From contig JALNXH010000016.1 in assembly GCA_023230455.1 (NCBI GenBank), positions 1 through 64,000 of the forward strand: 64,000 nucleotides of DNA. The letters run 5' to 3'. This stretch comes from Rhodocyclaceae bacterium. GTDB lineage: Bacteria > Pseudomonadota > Gammaproteobacteria > Burkholderiales > Rhodocyclaceae. The position numbers and the translations under genes are program-made. A model generated the notes under the pieces. That model saw only the letters and a list, made by a program, of their open reading frames with translations. It had not been told where the DNA came from and did not search any database. The first letter of the stretch is position 1; each line of letters starts with the position of its first letter. Of this stretch, positions 25,646 to 34,371 are shown one piece after another.

Positions 25646-26395
25646 ATGTACAAAATCGTGCTCATGCGCCACGGCGAGTCCGTGTGGAATCTGGAAAACC
25701 GCTTCACCGGCTGGACCGACGTGGGACTCACCGAAAAAGGTCAGGCCGAAGCCCTCGCCGCCGGCAAGCTGCTGCGGCAGGAAGGCTACGAATTCGACAT
25801 CGCCTACACCTCGGTGCTGAAGCGCGCGATCAAGACGTTGTGGACGGTGCTAGAGGAAATGGACCGGATGTGGATTCCGGTGCATCACTCCTGGCGCCTC
25901 AACGAACGCCACTACGGTGCCCTACAGGGGCTGGACAAGGCAGAAACGGCCGCCAAGTTCGGCGATGACCAGGTGCTGATCTGGCGCCGCGCCTACGATA
26001 CACCGCCCCCCGCGCTGGAAGCCGGCGATCCGCGCCTGACCCCCGACGACCCGCGCTATGCGGGCCTCCCGGCCGTGCAGTTTCCGCGCACCGAATGCCT
26101 CAAGGACACCGTCGAGCGTTTCTTGCCTTACTGGCACGAAACCATCGCCCCGATGGTGAAATCCGGCAAGCGCGTGATCATTGCCGCCCATGGCAACAGC
26201 CTGCGGGCGCTGATCAAGTACCTTGACGACGTCTCCGACGCGGCCATCGTCGGCCTCAACATCCCCACCGCCCAGCCGCTGGTCTATGAACTGGACGCCA
26301 ACCTGCGGCCGATCCGCAACTACTACCTGGGTGACCCGGAAGCCATCAAGGCAGCACAGGCCGCCGTCGCAGCGCAGGGGAAAGCGAAAGCTTGA
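25646..26395 (+). CDS. gpmA: 2,3-bisphosphoglycerate-dependent phosphoglycerate mutase
   Basis: 249 residues. The phosphohistidine loop LMRHGESVWNLENRFTGW (His9) and the second catalytic His in AAHGNSLRALIKYL mark a dPGM. It interconverts 3- and 2-phosphoglycerate in glycolysis and gluconeogenesis. It is the first gene of a plus-strand operon with envC (TTGA overlap) and ctpA. Confidence 0.96.
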   Translation: MYKIVLMRHGESVWNLENRFTGWTDVGLTEKGQAEALAAGKLLRQEGYEFDIAYTSVLKRAIKTLWTVLEEMDRMWIPVHHSWRLNERHYGALQGLDKAETAAKFGDDQVLIWRRAYDTPPPALEAGDPRLTPDDPRYAGLPAVQFPRTECLKDTVERFLPYWHETIAPMVKSGKRVIIAAHGNSLRALIKYLDDVSDAAIVGLNIPTAQPLVYELDANLRPIRNYYLGDPEAIKAAQAAVAAQGKAKA

Positions 26396-27663
26396 AAGCC
26401 TTGGCCACGGGGAACACCGGGACATCGAAATATTCGGTTCGCCACGGACTCTTAGCACTCCCCGCGGTTGCATGGCTTTTTCTGCTGTTGGCACTGCCGG
26501 CGCTGGGTGCGCCGGCAGACGCCAAGCGCGGCGAACTCAAGGATCTACGCAGCCGCATCGAAGCCCTCAGCGCCGAACTCGGCAAAGCGGAGCAATCCCG
26601 TACCAGCGTCGCCGACCAGTTGCGCAGCGCCGAATCGGCGATCTCCGCCGCCAATCGCAGGCTGCGCGAGCTGGGCGAAAATCGTGCCGCGACGCAGGAA
26701 GAGATCGGCCTGCTGGAGAAACAATCGGACGCCCTCGGCCTACAGATCGGCACTCAGCAACGGCAACTGGCCGACCTGCTCTATCGCCGTTATCTGCACG
26801 GCGAAACCGACGCGTTGCAATTACTGCTGGCCGGCCAGGATCCCAATCGCATCGCCCAAGACCAGTATTTCCTCGCCGCCCTGTCGCGTGCCAAGGCGCA
26901 GATGCTCGGTCGCTTGCGCGAGGCCCTGGCACGGAAACAACGGCTGGCGGAGGCCCGGCGCGACAAGGCGGAGCAACTTGCTGCCATCGAGCGGCAGCAG
27001 CAGACCGAGCGCGGCGCGCTGGTGGCGAAGCAAAAGGAGCGGCAGGCGGTGCTCGGTCGCATCGCCGGGGCGATCCGTGCCCAGCGACGGGAAATCGACA
27101 CCTTGCGCAACGACGAGAAGCGCCTCGCCAAACTGGTGGCTGGCCTCTCGCGCATCGTCCGCAGCCCGCCGAAGCAACGCCATGCGCGCAAGACGCCGGT
27201 ACCGGAAGACGCTCCCGGCCTGCGCGTCGACGCCACGCCGAACGCCTCAGAGTTGGCCTATATCGGCAACTTCGCCGCACTCAAGGGCCGCCTGAGATTA
27301 CCGATCAAGGGCGAAATCCTCGGTCGCTTCGGCAAGCCGAGGCCGGAAGGGGGGCTCTGGAAAGGCCTGTTCATCCGTAGCGCCGAGGGTACCGAAGTGC
27401 TCGCCGTAGCGCCGGGACGCGTGGTGTTCTCCGACTGGCTGCGCGGCTTCGGCAACCTGCTGATCATCGATCACGGCGACAACTTTCTCTCCATCTACGG
27501 CAATAACCAGTCGCTGTTCCGCGAAACCGGGCAGAGCGTCCGCGCCGGCCAGGCCGTGGCCGCCGCGGGCAGCAGCGGTGGGGGCGATGAATCGGGTTTA
27601 TACTTTGAACTCAGGTATCAAGGGCAACCCTTCGACCCGCTCAAATGGGCCTCTTTGCGCTGA
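26392..27663 (+). CDS. envC: EnvC-like murein hydrolase activator (degenerate LytM/M23)
   Basis: 423 residues, starting at TTG in a TTGA overlap with gpmA. A signal/transmembrane segment (about 22-42) precedes a long coiled coil (about 45-260) and a C-terminal M23 fold (about 300-423). The metal ligands of active LytM enzymes are missing: the family HxGxD reads LWKGLFI, YxHL reads YGNN, and LHFEIR reads LYFELR, as in E. coli EnvC. It should therefore activate amidases (AmiA/B type) at the division septum rather than cut peptidoglycan itself. Order gpmA-envC-ctpA is common in proteobacteria. Confidence 0.9.
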   Translation: MKALATGNTGTSKYSVRHGLLALPAVAWLFLLLALPALGAPADAKRGELKDLRSRIEALSAELGKAEQSRTSVADQLRSAESAISAANRRLRELGENRAATQEEIGLLEKQSDALGLQIGTQQRQLADLLYRRYLHGETDALQLLLAGQDPNRIAQDQYFLAALSRAKAQMLGRLREALARKQRLAEARRDKAEQLAAIERQQQTERGALVAKQKERQAVLGRIAGAIRAQRREIDTLRNDEKRLAKLVAGLSRIVRSPPKQRHARKTPVPEDAPGLRVDATPNASELAYIGNFAALKGRLRLPIKGEILGRFGKPRPEGGLWKGLFIRSAEGTEVLAVAPGRVVFSDWLRGFGNLLIIDHGDNFLSIYGNNQSLFRETGQSVRAGQAVAAAGSSGGGDESGLYFELRYQGQPFDPLKWASLR

Positions 27664-27687
27664 TCCATATCCCAGAGACATTTCCTC

Positions 27688-29085
27688 ATGCGTAACAAGC
27701 TGCGTAGTTTCGGTCTGGTCGGCGTCGGCGTCGTGGTCGGCGTCCTCATCAGCCTCAATTTCTCCGCCGTCGGCAAGGACGAAGCGCCGCCCTCCACCTC
27801 ACTGCCGGTGGAAGAGTTGCGCAGTTTCGCCGACGTATTCAACGCCATCAAGCAGGGCTATGTCGAGCCGGTGCCGGACAAGAAGCTGATCACCAACGCG
27901 ATCAGCGGCATGCTCTCCAACCTCGACCCGCATTCCTCCTATCTTGACGCCGACGCCTTCAAGGATCTCCAGGTCAGCACCCAGGGCGAGTTCGGCGGCC
28001 TCGGCATCGAGGTCGGCATGGAAGACGGTTTCGTCAAGGTGGTGTCACCGATCGAGGACACCCCGGCTTACAAAGCGGGCATCAAGGCCGGCGACTTCAT
28101 CGTCAAGCTTGACGACACGCCGGTGCAGGGCATGGCCCTCAACGAGGCAGTGAAACGCATGCGCGGCAAGCCGAAGACCTCGATCCGCCTCACTGTGGTG
28201 CGCAAGGGTGAACCCAAACCGCTGGAAATCACCATCGTTCGCGACAAGATCAAGGTGCAAAGCGTCAAGTCGAAGCTGCTTGAAAGCGGCTACGGCTATA
28301 TCCGCGTCACCCAGTTCCAGGAAGAAACCACCAGCGATCTGGTGAAGGCGCTGGAAAAGCTCTATGCCGAAAAACCCGAGGAAGGCCTGCGCGGCCTGGT
28401 ACTCGACCTGCGCAACGACCCGGGCGGGCTGCTCAACAGTGCAGTCGGTGTCTCCGCCGCCTTCCTGCCGCCGAAAGCGCTGGTGGTGTCCACCGACGGC
28501 CGCACCGACGATGCCAAACGCAAATTCCTGGCCATCGCCGAGGACTACCAGCGCGGCCGCGGCGACGTGCTCAAGGATCTGCCCGCCGGCAGCCGCAGCG
28601 TGCCTCTGGTGGTGCTGGTGAACGGCGGCTCGGCCTCGGCCTCGGAAATCGTCGCCGGCGCCTTGCAGGACCACAAGCGCGCCGTCGTAATGGGCACCCA
28701 GACCTTCGGCAAGGGTTCGGTGCAGACGGTGCTGCCGCTGTCCAACAATGCCGCGATCAAGCTCACCACGGCGCGCTACTACACCCCCAGCGGCCGCTCG
28801 ATCCAGGCCAAGGGCATCGTCCCCGACGTGATCGTGGAGGAAACAGCGAACGGCGGCTCCGCCCACGAGCGCATCCGCGAGGCCGATCTCAATCGTCATC
28901 TGGAAAACGACAAGGAGGGTGCGGCCCGCGATACGGCCGGTGCACTTGGCAAGTCGCCAAAGAAGAGCAAAGGCGAAGGCGAAGAGGAACCGCAAAAACC
29001 GATCGAATTCGCCTCGAAAAACGATTACCAGCTCGGGCAGGCGCTCGGTCTGCTCAAGGCCTGGCAGTTGATTCCTAAAAAATAG
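27688..29085 (+). CDS. ctpA: Carboxy-terminal processing protease (S41 family)
   Basis: 465 residues with an N-terminal transmembrane/signal helix (about 7-27), a PDZ domain (about 90-175, GLGIEVGMEDGFVKVVSP) and an S41 core. The catalytic Ser is in GGSASASEIVAGALQDH and the general-base Lys in FGKGSVQTVLPL. It degrades or trims periplasmic proteins, often with a TPR adaptor not seen here. The C-terminus is Lys/Glu-rich. It follows envC by 24 bp. Confidence 0.94.
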   Translation: MRNKLRSFGLVGVGVVVGVLISLNFSAVGKDEAPPSTSLPVEELRSFADVFNAIKQGYVEPVPDKKLITNAISGMLSNLDPHSSYLDADAFKDLQVSTQGEFGGLGIEVGMEDGFVKVVSPIEDTPAYKAGIKAGDFIVKLDDTPVQGMALNEAVKRMRGKPKTSIRLTVVRKGEPKPLEITIVRDKIKVQSVKSKLLESGYGYIRVTQFQEETTSDLVKALEKLYAEKPEEGLRGLVLDLRNDPGGLLNSAVGVSAAFLPPKALVVSTDGRTDDAKRKFLAIAEDYQRGRGDVLKDLPAGSRSVPLVVLVNGGSASASEIVAGALQDHKRAVVMGTQTFGKGSVQTVLPLSNNAAIKLTTARYYTPSGRSIQAKGIVPDVIVEETANGGSAHERIREADLNRHLENDKEGAARDTAGALGKSPKKSKGEGEEEPQKPIEFASKNDYQLGQALGLLKAWQLIPKK

Positions 29086-29087
29086 CC

Positions 29088-29579
29088 ATGCCGGACAGCA
29101 AACCCCGCGGCAAGATGTCGGTGGAAAAAGCCCGCCAGCTACGCGACCTGGAGCGCGGGCTGGATCGCTCAGGCCTACAGGATCCGCACCCGGGCGAAAT
29201 GAAGCAACGTGAAATTCGCTTCGATCATGCCCGCCCAGAGCAAGTCGAGGAAGCGCGCCTGCTGCTCGCCGGCCTCGAAGGCCTGTCGGTCGATCCCGGC
29301 CATCATCACGACGCGTTGACGGTGCATTACGATATCCGCGAATACACGCTACAGGGCCTGGAGACGGCCCTCATCCGTCAGGGTTTTCACCTCGACAATT
29401 CGCTGGTCACCCAACTCTCACGGGCCATCGTGTATTTTTGCGAGGACACCCAGCTGCGCAACATGCGTCAGCCCGAGCGGCTGATAAAGAAATCCAACGA
29501 GATCTACTCCAAGGCCTGGGACCAGCATCTCCACGGCGACCACGACGACACGCCTGCCGACCTGCGAGAAGAACGCTAA
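29088..29579 (+). CDS. Conserved protein of unknown function
   Basis: 163 residues, no signal peptide and no membrane segment. Visible features are a basic N-terminus, a central segment resembling an ACT- or ferredoxin-like alpha/beta unit (ALTVHYDIREYTLQGLETALIRQGFHLDN, shown here only as positions about 81-109), and a charged His/Asp-rich tail (HLHGDHDDTPADL). A single Cys is present (FCED). It begins 2 bp after ctpA and is followed by a terminator, so it belongs to the gpmA-envC-ctpA operon. I do not recognise the family. Confidence 0.7.
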   Translation: MPDSKPRGKMSVEKARQLRDLERGLDRSGLQDPHPGEMKQREIRFDHARPEQVEEARLLLAGLEGLSVDPGHHHDALTVHYDIREYTLQGLETALIRQGFHLDNSLVTQLSRAIVYFCEDTQLRNMRQPERLIKKSNEIYSKAWDQHLHGDHDDTPADLREER

Positions 29580-29580
29580 T

Positions 29581-29602
29581 CCCCGCGGCGGCGGGGTGTT
29601 TT
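29581..29602 (+). terminator. Rho-independent terminator of the gpmA-envC-ctpA operon
   Basis: Stem CCCCGC (29581-29586) / GCGGGG (29591-29596), loop ggcg, tail TGTTTT. It lies between the unknown gene and moeB, and its 3' stem doubles as the only G-rich Shine-Dalgarno candidate for moeB. Confidence 0.7.
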
Positions 29603-29605
29603 GCC

Positions 29606-30373
29606 ATGAACGACGACCAACTCCTGCGCTATAGCCGCCATATCCTGCTGCCGCAGATTGATATCGAGGGCCAGGAAAAACTGCTGGCCGCCCGTGCCCT
29701 GGTCATCGGCGCCGGCGGCCTGGGTTCGCCGGCGGCGCTCTACCTCGCCTCGGCCGGCATCGGCAGGCTGGCGCTGGCCGACGGCGATACGGTCGACCTG
29801 ACCAACCTGCAACGGCAGATTCTCCATCGCGAGGACGCAGTCGGCCTATCCAAGGTCGAGTCCGGCCGCAAACGGCTGGCCGAAATCAACCCGGCGTGTA
29901 CCGTAATTCCGCTGGCCGAGCGGCTCAGCGGCGAACGGCTGGACGCCGAAATTGCCCGCGCCGATGTGGTGCTCGACTGTTGCGACAATTTCGCCACGCG
30001 TCACGCGGTTAACCGCGCCTGCGTCAAGCAGGGCAAACCGCTGGTCTCCGGCGCCGCGATCCGCTTCGACGGCCAGATCGCCGTGTTCGACCCGCGTCGT
30101 GCCGAAGCGCCCTGCTACCACTGCCTGTTCCCCGAAGCGGAAAACGTCGAGGAGCTGCGCTGCGCGGTCACCGGGGTGTTCGCACCGTTGACCGGAATCA
30201 TCGGCGCGATGCAGGCCGCAGAAGCCCTCAAGCTGCTGATCGGCTGTGGCGAATCGCTCGCCGGCCGCCTGCTGCTGCTCGACGGTCTATCAATGAGCTG
30301 GCGCGAAATCCGCGTGCCGCGCGACCCGGCCTGTCCAGTTTGCGCCGAGCGCGCTACCGACGCGAACGACTGA
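29606..30373 (+). CDS. moeB: MoeB/ThiF/HesA-family sulfur-carrier adenylyltransferase
   Basis: 255 residues starting MNDDQLLRYSRHILLPQIDIEGQ, the usual MoeB opening. ATP-binding GAGGLGSPAALYLASAGIG (about 37-55), DLTNLQRQ and the zinc ligands CYHC (about 171-174) and CPVC (about 245-248) are intact. Such E1-like enzymes adenylate the C-terminal Gly of MoaD, ThiS or related carriers. The substrate cannot be told from sequence. The RBS region overlaps the preceding terminator hairpin. An open frame continues upstream to 29438, but inside the previous gene. Confidence 0.9.
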   Translation: MNDDQLLRYSRHILLPQIDIEGQEKLLAARALVIGAGGLGSPAALYLASAGIGRLALADGDTVDLTNLQRQILHREDAVGLSKVESGRKRLAEINPACTVIPLAERLSGERLDAEIARADVVLDCCDNFATRHAVNRACVKQGKPLVSGAAIRFDGQIAVFDPRRAEAPCYHCLFPEAENVEELRCAVTGVFAPLTGIIGAMQAAEALKLLIGCGESLAGRLLLLDGLSMSWREIRVPRDPACPVCAERATDAND

Positions 30374-30395
30374 TCCAAGCGCCGGCGGCCTCAGC

Positions 30396-31193
30396 TCATC
30401 GCGGCAAGCCGCGCGGCTTGCGCCCGGCGCGGGCGGCGAGACGGTCGTAAACAGCGTTCGGCAGCAGCCGCAGCAGCTTCGCCGCCACCCCCATCTGCCA
30501 GGGCACCACGGCATAGCTGTCCCCGCGATCGATCACCCGCGCAATGCGCCGCGCTGCCTCGTCGACCGGTAGCAGAAACGGCATCGGATACGGATTCGCC
30601 GCTGTCATCGGGGTTTCGATATAGCCCGGTGCCACCGTCACCACCTGCACCCCGCTGCCGCGCAGTTCGACGCGCAGGCTTTCCAGATAGGCGATGGTCG
30701 CCGCCTTCGATGCCGAATAGGCCCCAGCCCCGGGCAGGCCGCGAACGCCCGCCACCGAGGCGATGCCGGCGAGGCGGCCGCAGCCGCGGCGGCGCATTGC
30801 CCCCGCGAAAGGCTGGAAGGTATTCACCATCCCCTGCACATTGACTGCAAACACGCGGGCAAAGGCAGCCAGATCGTCGGCCTCCTCGGTCAGCGTACCG
30901 ACCGAAATGCCAGCGTTGGCGATGACGATGTCGGGAACGCCGACGCGAGCGATGAAATCGCCTGCCGCTACAGCCAGAGCCGCCGCATCGGTAACGTCGA
31001 GCGGATAAATATGGGCCGGTTGCTGTAGGGCGGCGGAGACTTGTTGCAACTCGCCTGCGCGCCGCGCCGCGATCCCCAACTCGGCGCCCTGCCCGGCGTA
31101 ATACCGCGCCAGCGCCGCGCCCAGCCCGGAAGAGGCACCGGAAATAAAAACCCGCAGGGGCTGCCTGCGGGTTTTCGGATCGCTGCCGCTCAC
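30396..31193 (-). CDS. Short-chain dehydrogenase/reductase
   Basis: 265 residues from a GTG at 31193. The cofactor motif GASSGLGAAL (about 17-26), N-A-G in VIANAGIS, and the catalytic Ser/Tyr/Lys (SVAG, YSASK) are all present, so a classical SDR. C-terminal residues 225-265 are basic and hydrophobic. The product resembles SDRs of unknown substrate. The first codons coincide with a strong hairpin terminator that ends dsbA transcription, so the true start is uncertain. A farther ATG at 31280 lies wholly within dsbA and is unlikely. Confidence 0.8.
   Translation of the reverse strand: MSGSDPKTRRQPLRVFISGASSGLGAALARYYAGQGAELGIAARRAGELQQVSAALQQPAHIYPLDVTDAAALAVAAGDFIARVGVPDIVIANAGISVGTLTEEADDLAAFARVFAVNVQGMVNTFQPFAGAMRRRGCGRLAGIASVAGVRGLPGAGAYSASKAATIAYLESLRVELRGSGVQVVTVAPGYIETPMTAANPYPMPFLLPVDEAARRIARVIDRGDSYAVVPWQMGVAAKLLRLLPNAVYDRLAARAGRKPRGLPR
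31147..31175 (-). terminator. Strong rho-independent terminator after dsbA
   Basis: AAAACCCGCAGG (31147-31158) and CCTGCGGGTTTT (31164-31175) form a perfect 12-bp stem with a 5-base loop. Read on the minus strand it ends in TTTTTATTT. The A/T flanks make it bidirectional in principle. It covers about codons 7-16 of the SDR gene. Confidence 0.85.
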
Positions 31194-31203
31194 GGCGTGA
31201 AGC

Positions 31204-31839
31204 TTACTTGCCGCTGTCCTTGCGCGCTTTGGCGACCAGCGCCGTCGCCACTTCGGCAAAGCGTTCCGGCGACATCGCACCGGGTTCGAGAATGCGGTAG
31301 CGGCCGTTCACGATCACCGATGGCGTGCCGTCGACGCGATACGCCTGACCGAGCTGCATCGCGCGCTGCACCTTGCTCTGTACTGTGAACGAGGCATACA
31401 CCTCGGAGAATTTCGCCGCATCGACGCCTTTTTTCGCCACCCAGGCGGGGAAAGCACGCTCGTCGGTCGGCGAAAGCTGGCGATCGGTATGGATGGCGGC
31501 GAAGATGTCGTTGCGCAGCCTGTCTTCCACGCCGAGGGCGTCGAGCGCGTAATAGAGCTTGGCACCCGGGGTCCACACATTGACGTTGAGCGGTGCGGAA
31601 ACCAGGCGCAAGACCACGTCTTTGGGCTGGGTCTTGGCCCATTGCTTGAGTGCCGGCTCGAAGTGGAAGCAGTGCGGGCAGCCGTACCAGAAGAATTCGC
31701 TGACCTCGATCTTGCCCGGCGAGTCGGTGCTGACCGGCGGATTGATAACCGAATAGTCACGGCCCTCCTGCACGTCGGCGGCCACCGGCAGCGAAAAGGC
31801 AAGGGACAGGCACAGCAGCAGGGTCTTGATGAATCGCAT
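31204..31839 (-). CDS. dsbA: Thiol:disulfide interchange protein DsbA
   Basis: 211 residues from the ATG at 31839 (GGAGACGAAC upstream); METN codons further up are less likely. Signal peptide 1-21 (ends PVAA-D). Active site C54-P-H-C57 in FFWYGCPHCFHF and the cis-Pro in GTPSVIVNG. It oxidises cysteine pairs in the periplasm, including those of pilins. Its reoxidant DsbB is encoded at 62840-63325. Confidence 0.93.
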   Translation of the reverse strand: MRFIKTLLLCLSLAFSLPVAADVQEGRDYSVINPPVSTDSPGKIEVSEFFWYGCPHCFHFEPALKQWAKTQPKDVVLRLVSAPLNVNVWTPGAKLYYALDALGVEDRLRNDIFAAIHTDRQLSPTDERAFPAWVAKKGVDAAKFSEVYASFTVQSKVQRAMQLGQAYRVDGTPSVIVNGRYRILEPGAMSPERFAEVATALVAKARKDSGK

Positions 31840-31887
31840 GTTCGTCTCCAACGTTGAGTTGCGGGGTTCGACCGGGAAAGCGGCGGC

Positions 31888-32490
31888 TTAGTTTCCGCCG
31901 ACCTTTACTTTTACGACGGTGGCCTGGATACCGTTCTGCGCCAACTGGTTGCGCACCCGGTTCATATCCTCGGGCGAGGCATACGGACCGAGACGCACGC
32001 GGTGCATCGTGCCCTTGTCGGCGACGGCGGTCTCCTGCACGCTGGCCTCGGCGCCGAGCAGTGCCAGCTTGGCCTTCAGGTTGTCGGCATCGGCCGGTTT
32101 CTGGAAGGCACCGGCCTGCAAATAGAACTGCTCCAGCGGGACCTCGGGCTTTTCCGCCACGGTGGCGGCGGGTGCCGGAGTCGCCTCCTGGGCGCCGGGG
32201 AGAATCTTGTAGAACTCGAAGCGCGGTTTTTCCACCGGCTTGTCGCCGGGTTTTCCGGGCAGCGGTTCGGGTACAGCGCCCGATCCGGAAACCACCGGCG
32301 CCAGGTGCTCGCTGCGATTGCTCTTGTCCTGGAAGGGCATCGGCGCCTTGTTCAGATACCAGACCAGGCCGAAGGCGATGAGGATGCCGAACACCAAGCC
32401 GATGAAGACGCCGAGCAAGGTGCCGCCGCCGCTGCGCTTTGCACTGGAGGACTTTGCCATCTGCGGCTTGTGTTTCAGATCACGACTCAT
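31888..32490 (-). CDS. SPOR-domain cell-division-type protein (FtsN-like)
   Basis: 200 residues: basic cytoplasmic N-terminus (MSRDLKHKPQMAKSSSAKRSGG), one transmembrane helix (about 25-45), Pro-rich linker, and a C-terminal SPOR domain (about 125-196) with FYLQAGAFQKPADADNLKAKL and HRVRLGPY. SPOR domains bind denuded glycan strands at the septum. It starts 1 bp after the argS stop, the usual place for this gene in betaproteobacteria. Confidence 0.85.
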   Translation of the reverse strand: MSRDLKHKPQMAKSSSAKRSGGGTLLGVFIGLVFGILIAFGLVWYLNKAPMPFQDKSNRSEHLAPVVSGSGAVPEPLPGKPGDKPVEKPRFEFYKILPGAQEATPAPAATVAEKPEVPLEQFYLQAGAFQKPADADNLKAKLALLGAEASVQETAVADKGTMHRVRLGPYASPEDMNRVRNQLAQNGIQATVVKVKVGGN

Positions 32491-32491
32491 A

Positions 32492-34261
32492 TCACATGCT
32501 CTCCGGTGCGGAAACGCCCAGCAATTGCAATCCATTGACCAAGGTTCGGCGCACCGCCAGCGCCAGCGCCAGCCGGGCCGTCCGCAGCGCGACGTCGTCC
32601 ACCAGCACCCGGTCGCTGTTGTACCAACCGTGGAAATCGGCCGCCAGATCCTTGAGATAGAAAGCCACGCCATGCGGCGCATAGTCGCGTGCCGCATGCT
32701 CGATGACCTCGGGGAATTCGCGCAATCGGGCGCACAGCGCCAGTTCGCGCTCGCTGGTCAGCGGCGCCAGATCGGTCTGCACCAGTCCGTTGAGATCGCC
32801 GCCCCACTGCGCCAGCATCGAACAGAGGCGGGCGTGGGCATACTGAACGTAATACACCGGATTGTCGGCCGACTGCGATTTCGCCAGTTCCAGGTCAAAA
32901 TCCAACGCCTGATCCTGCTTGCGCAACATGTAGAAGAAACGGCAGGCGTCGTTGCCAACCTCCTCGCGCACCTGGCGCAGGGTCACGTACTCGCCGGCGC
33001 GGGTGGACATCGAGGCCTTCTCGCCGTTGCGCAGCAGGCTGACGAACTGGATCAGGGTGACGTCGAGCTTTTGCGTATCCAGGTCCAGCGCCTGCATCGC
33101 GCCCTTCACCCGCGGGATGTAGCCGTGATGGTCGGCGCCCCAGACGTCGATCACCTTATCGAAGCCGCGCTCCAGCTTGTTCAGATGATAGGCGATGTCG
33201 GAGGCGAAATAAGTGTAGATGCCGTTGTCGCGCTGGACCACGCGGTCCTTCTCGTCGCCGAAGGCGGTGGAGCGGAACCACTTGGCGCCATCCTGCACGT
33301 AGATATGGCCGCGCTTCTCCAGTTCGGCCACGGCGCGCTGCACCATGCCGGTGTCGAACAACGAACGCTCGGAGAACCAGACGTCGAAATGGACGCCGAA
33401 CTCCTCCAGGTCGGAACGGCCGTCGGACAGTTGCTCGTTGAGGGCGTGGCCGTGGATGGTAAACCAGCCTTCGCCGAGCAGGTCCTTGCCGGCGGCGATC
33501 AGTCCGTCGAGATGCAGTTCGAGTTGTTCCTTTTCCTCCTTCGTGTAGGCGCTGTCGTCGCGCCGCGCCGGCGCCGCGGGCGCAACGGCCAGCACCGCCG
33601 CCGCCGGATGCACGTAGGTATCGCGGTGCGCCAGTTTCACTTGTTCCGCCATCTCGCGCACATAAGCGCCTTGGTAGGCATTGGGTGGGAAGGGCACGTA
33701 TTCGTCGAACAATTCGAGGTAGCGCAACCAGGTGGATACGGCGAGGATGTCCATCTGCCGACCGGCGTCGTTGACGTAATACTCGCGGCTCACCGTGTTC
33801 CCGGCGAACGCCAGCAGCGCCGCCAGACTGGCGCCGTAGGCGGCGCCGCGGCCGTGGCCGACGTGCAGCGGACCGGTGGGATTGGCGGAAACGAACTCGA
33901 CCTGGATCTTGCGTCCGAGGGCCGAGCGCCGGCCATAGTTCTCGCCGGCGGCGAGTACGTCATGCACCACACAGGTCTTGGCCGCCGCGGCCAGCGTGAA
34001 ATTGATGAAGCCGGCACCGGCAATCTCCGCCTTGCGCACCCAGTCGGAAGGCGGCAGCTCCTGCACCAGACGCTCGGCGATCTTGCGCGGGTTGTCCTTC
34101 AACGCACGCGCCAGCTGCAGCGCCAGGTTACTGGCGAAGTCGCCGTGGCTCGCCTGCTTCGGCCGCTCGATGACGATTTCACAATTGCAATGGTCGGGCG
34201 CCACGCTGAGCAGGGCGCCGCGCAGGAGTTCGATGAGATGGGCTTTGGGGTCGAAGGACAT
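32492..34261 (-). CDS. argS: Arginyl-tRNA synthetase
   Basis: 589 residues from ATG 34261 (MSFDPKAHLIELL). HIGH motif as PTGPLHVGHGRGAAYG (about 124-139), KMSKS-type loop as KASMSTRAGEYVTL, and the C-terminal anticodon-binding DALRxA-type helices. A GTG at 34270 would add three residues. A minus-strand TATAAT (complement of 34291-34296) lies 30-35 bp upstream and is a likely -10. Confidence 0.96.
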   Translation of the reverse strand: MSFDPKAHLIELLRGALLSVAPDHCNCEIVIERPKQASHGDFASNLALQLARALKDNPRKIAERLVQELPPSDWVRKAEIAGAGFINFTLAAAAKTCVVHDVLAAGENYGRRSALGRKIQVEFVSANPTGPLHVGHGRGAAYGASLAALLAFAGNTVSREYYVNDAGRQMDILAVSTWLRYLELFDEYVPFPPNAYQGAYVREMAEQVKLAHRDTYVHPAAAVLAVAPAAPARRDDSAYTKEEKEQLELHLDGLIAAGKDLLGEGWFTIHGHALNEQLSDGRSDLEEFGVHFDVWFSERSLFDTGMVQRAVAELEKRGHIYVQDGAKWFRSTAFGDEKDRVVQRDNGIYTYFASDIAYHLNKLERGFDKVIDVWGADHHGYIPRVKGAMQALDLDTQKLDVTLIQFVSLLRNGEKASMSTRAGEYVTLRQVREEVGNDACRFFYMLRKQDQALDFDLELAKSQSADNPVYYVQYAHARLCSMLAQWGGDLNGLVQTDLAPLTSERELALCARLREFPEVIEHAARDYAPHGVAFYLKDLAADFHGWYNSDRVLVDDVALRTARLALALAVRRTLVNGLQLLGVSAPESM

Positions 34262-34290
34262 TGCTAACACGCTGACTGCAAAGGCCGCGG

Positions 34291-34296
34291 ATTATA
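34291..34296 (-). promoter_or_regulatory. argS promoter -10 (TATAAT)
   Basis: Consensus TATAAT read on the minus strand, 30 bp upstream of the argS start codon. The -35 position (about 34313-34319) is weak. Confidence 0.5.
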
Positions 34297-34371
34297 CCGG
34301 GCTGGCTTCCACGCTACGGAGAAAGCGGGTAAAGTCGCCGCTCCCGATTTTTCCCCTGCCGCCCATTCCCC

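Noticed and set aside
31194..31280. Upstream ATG (31280) as the SDR start
   Set aside because: It lies entirely within dsbA and adds 29 residues with no SDR character; GTG 31193 is the nearer start.
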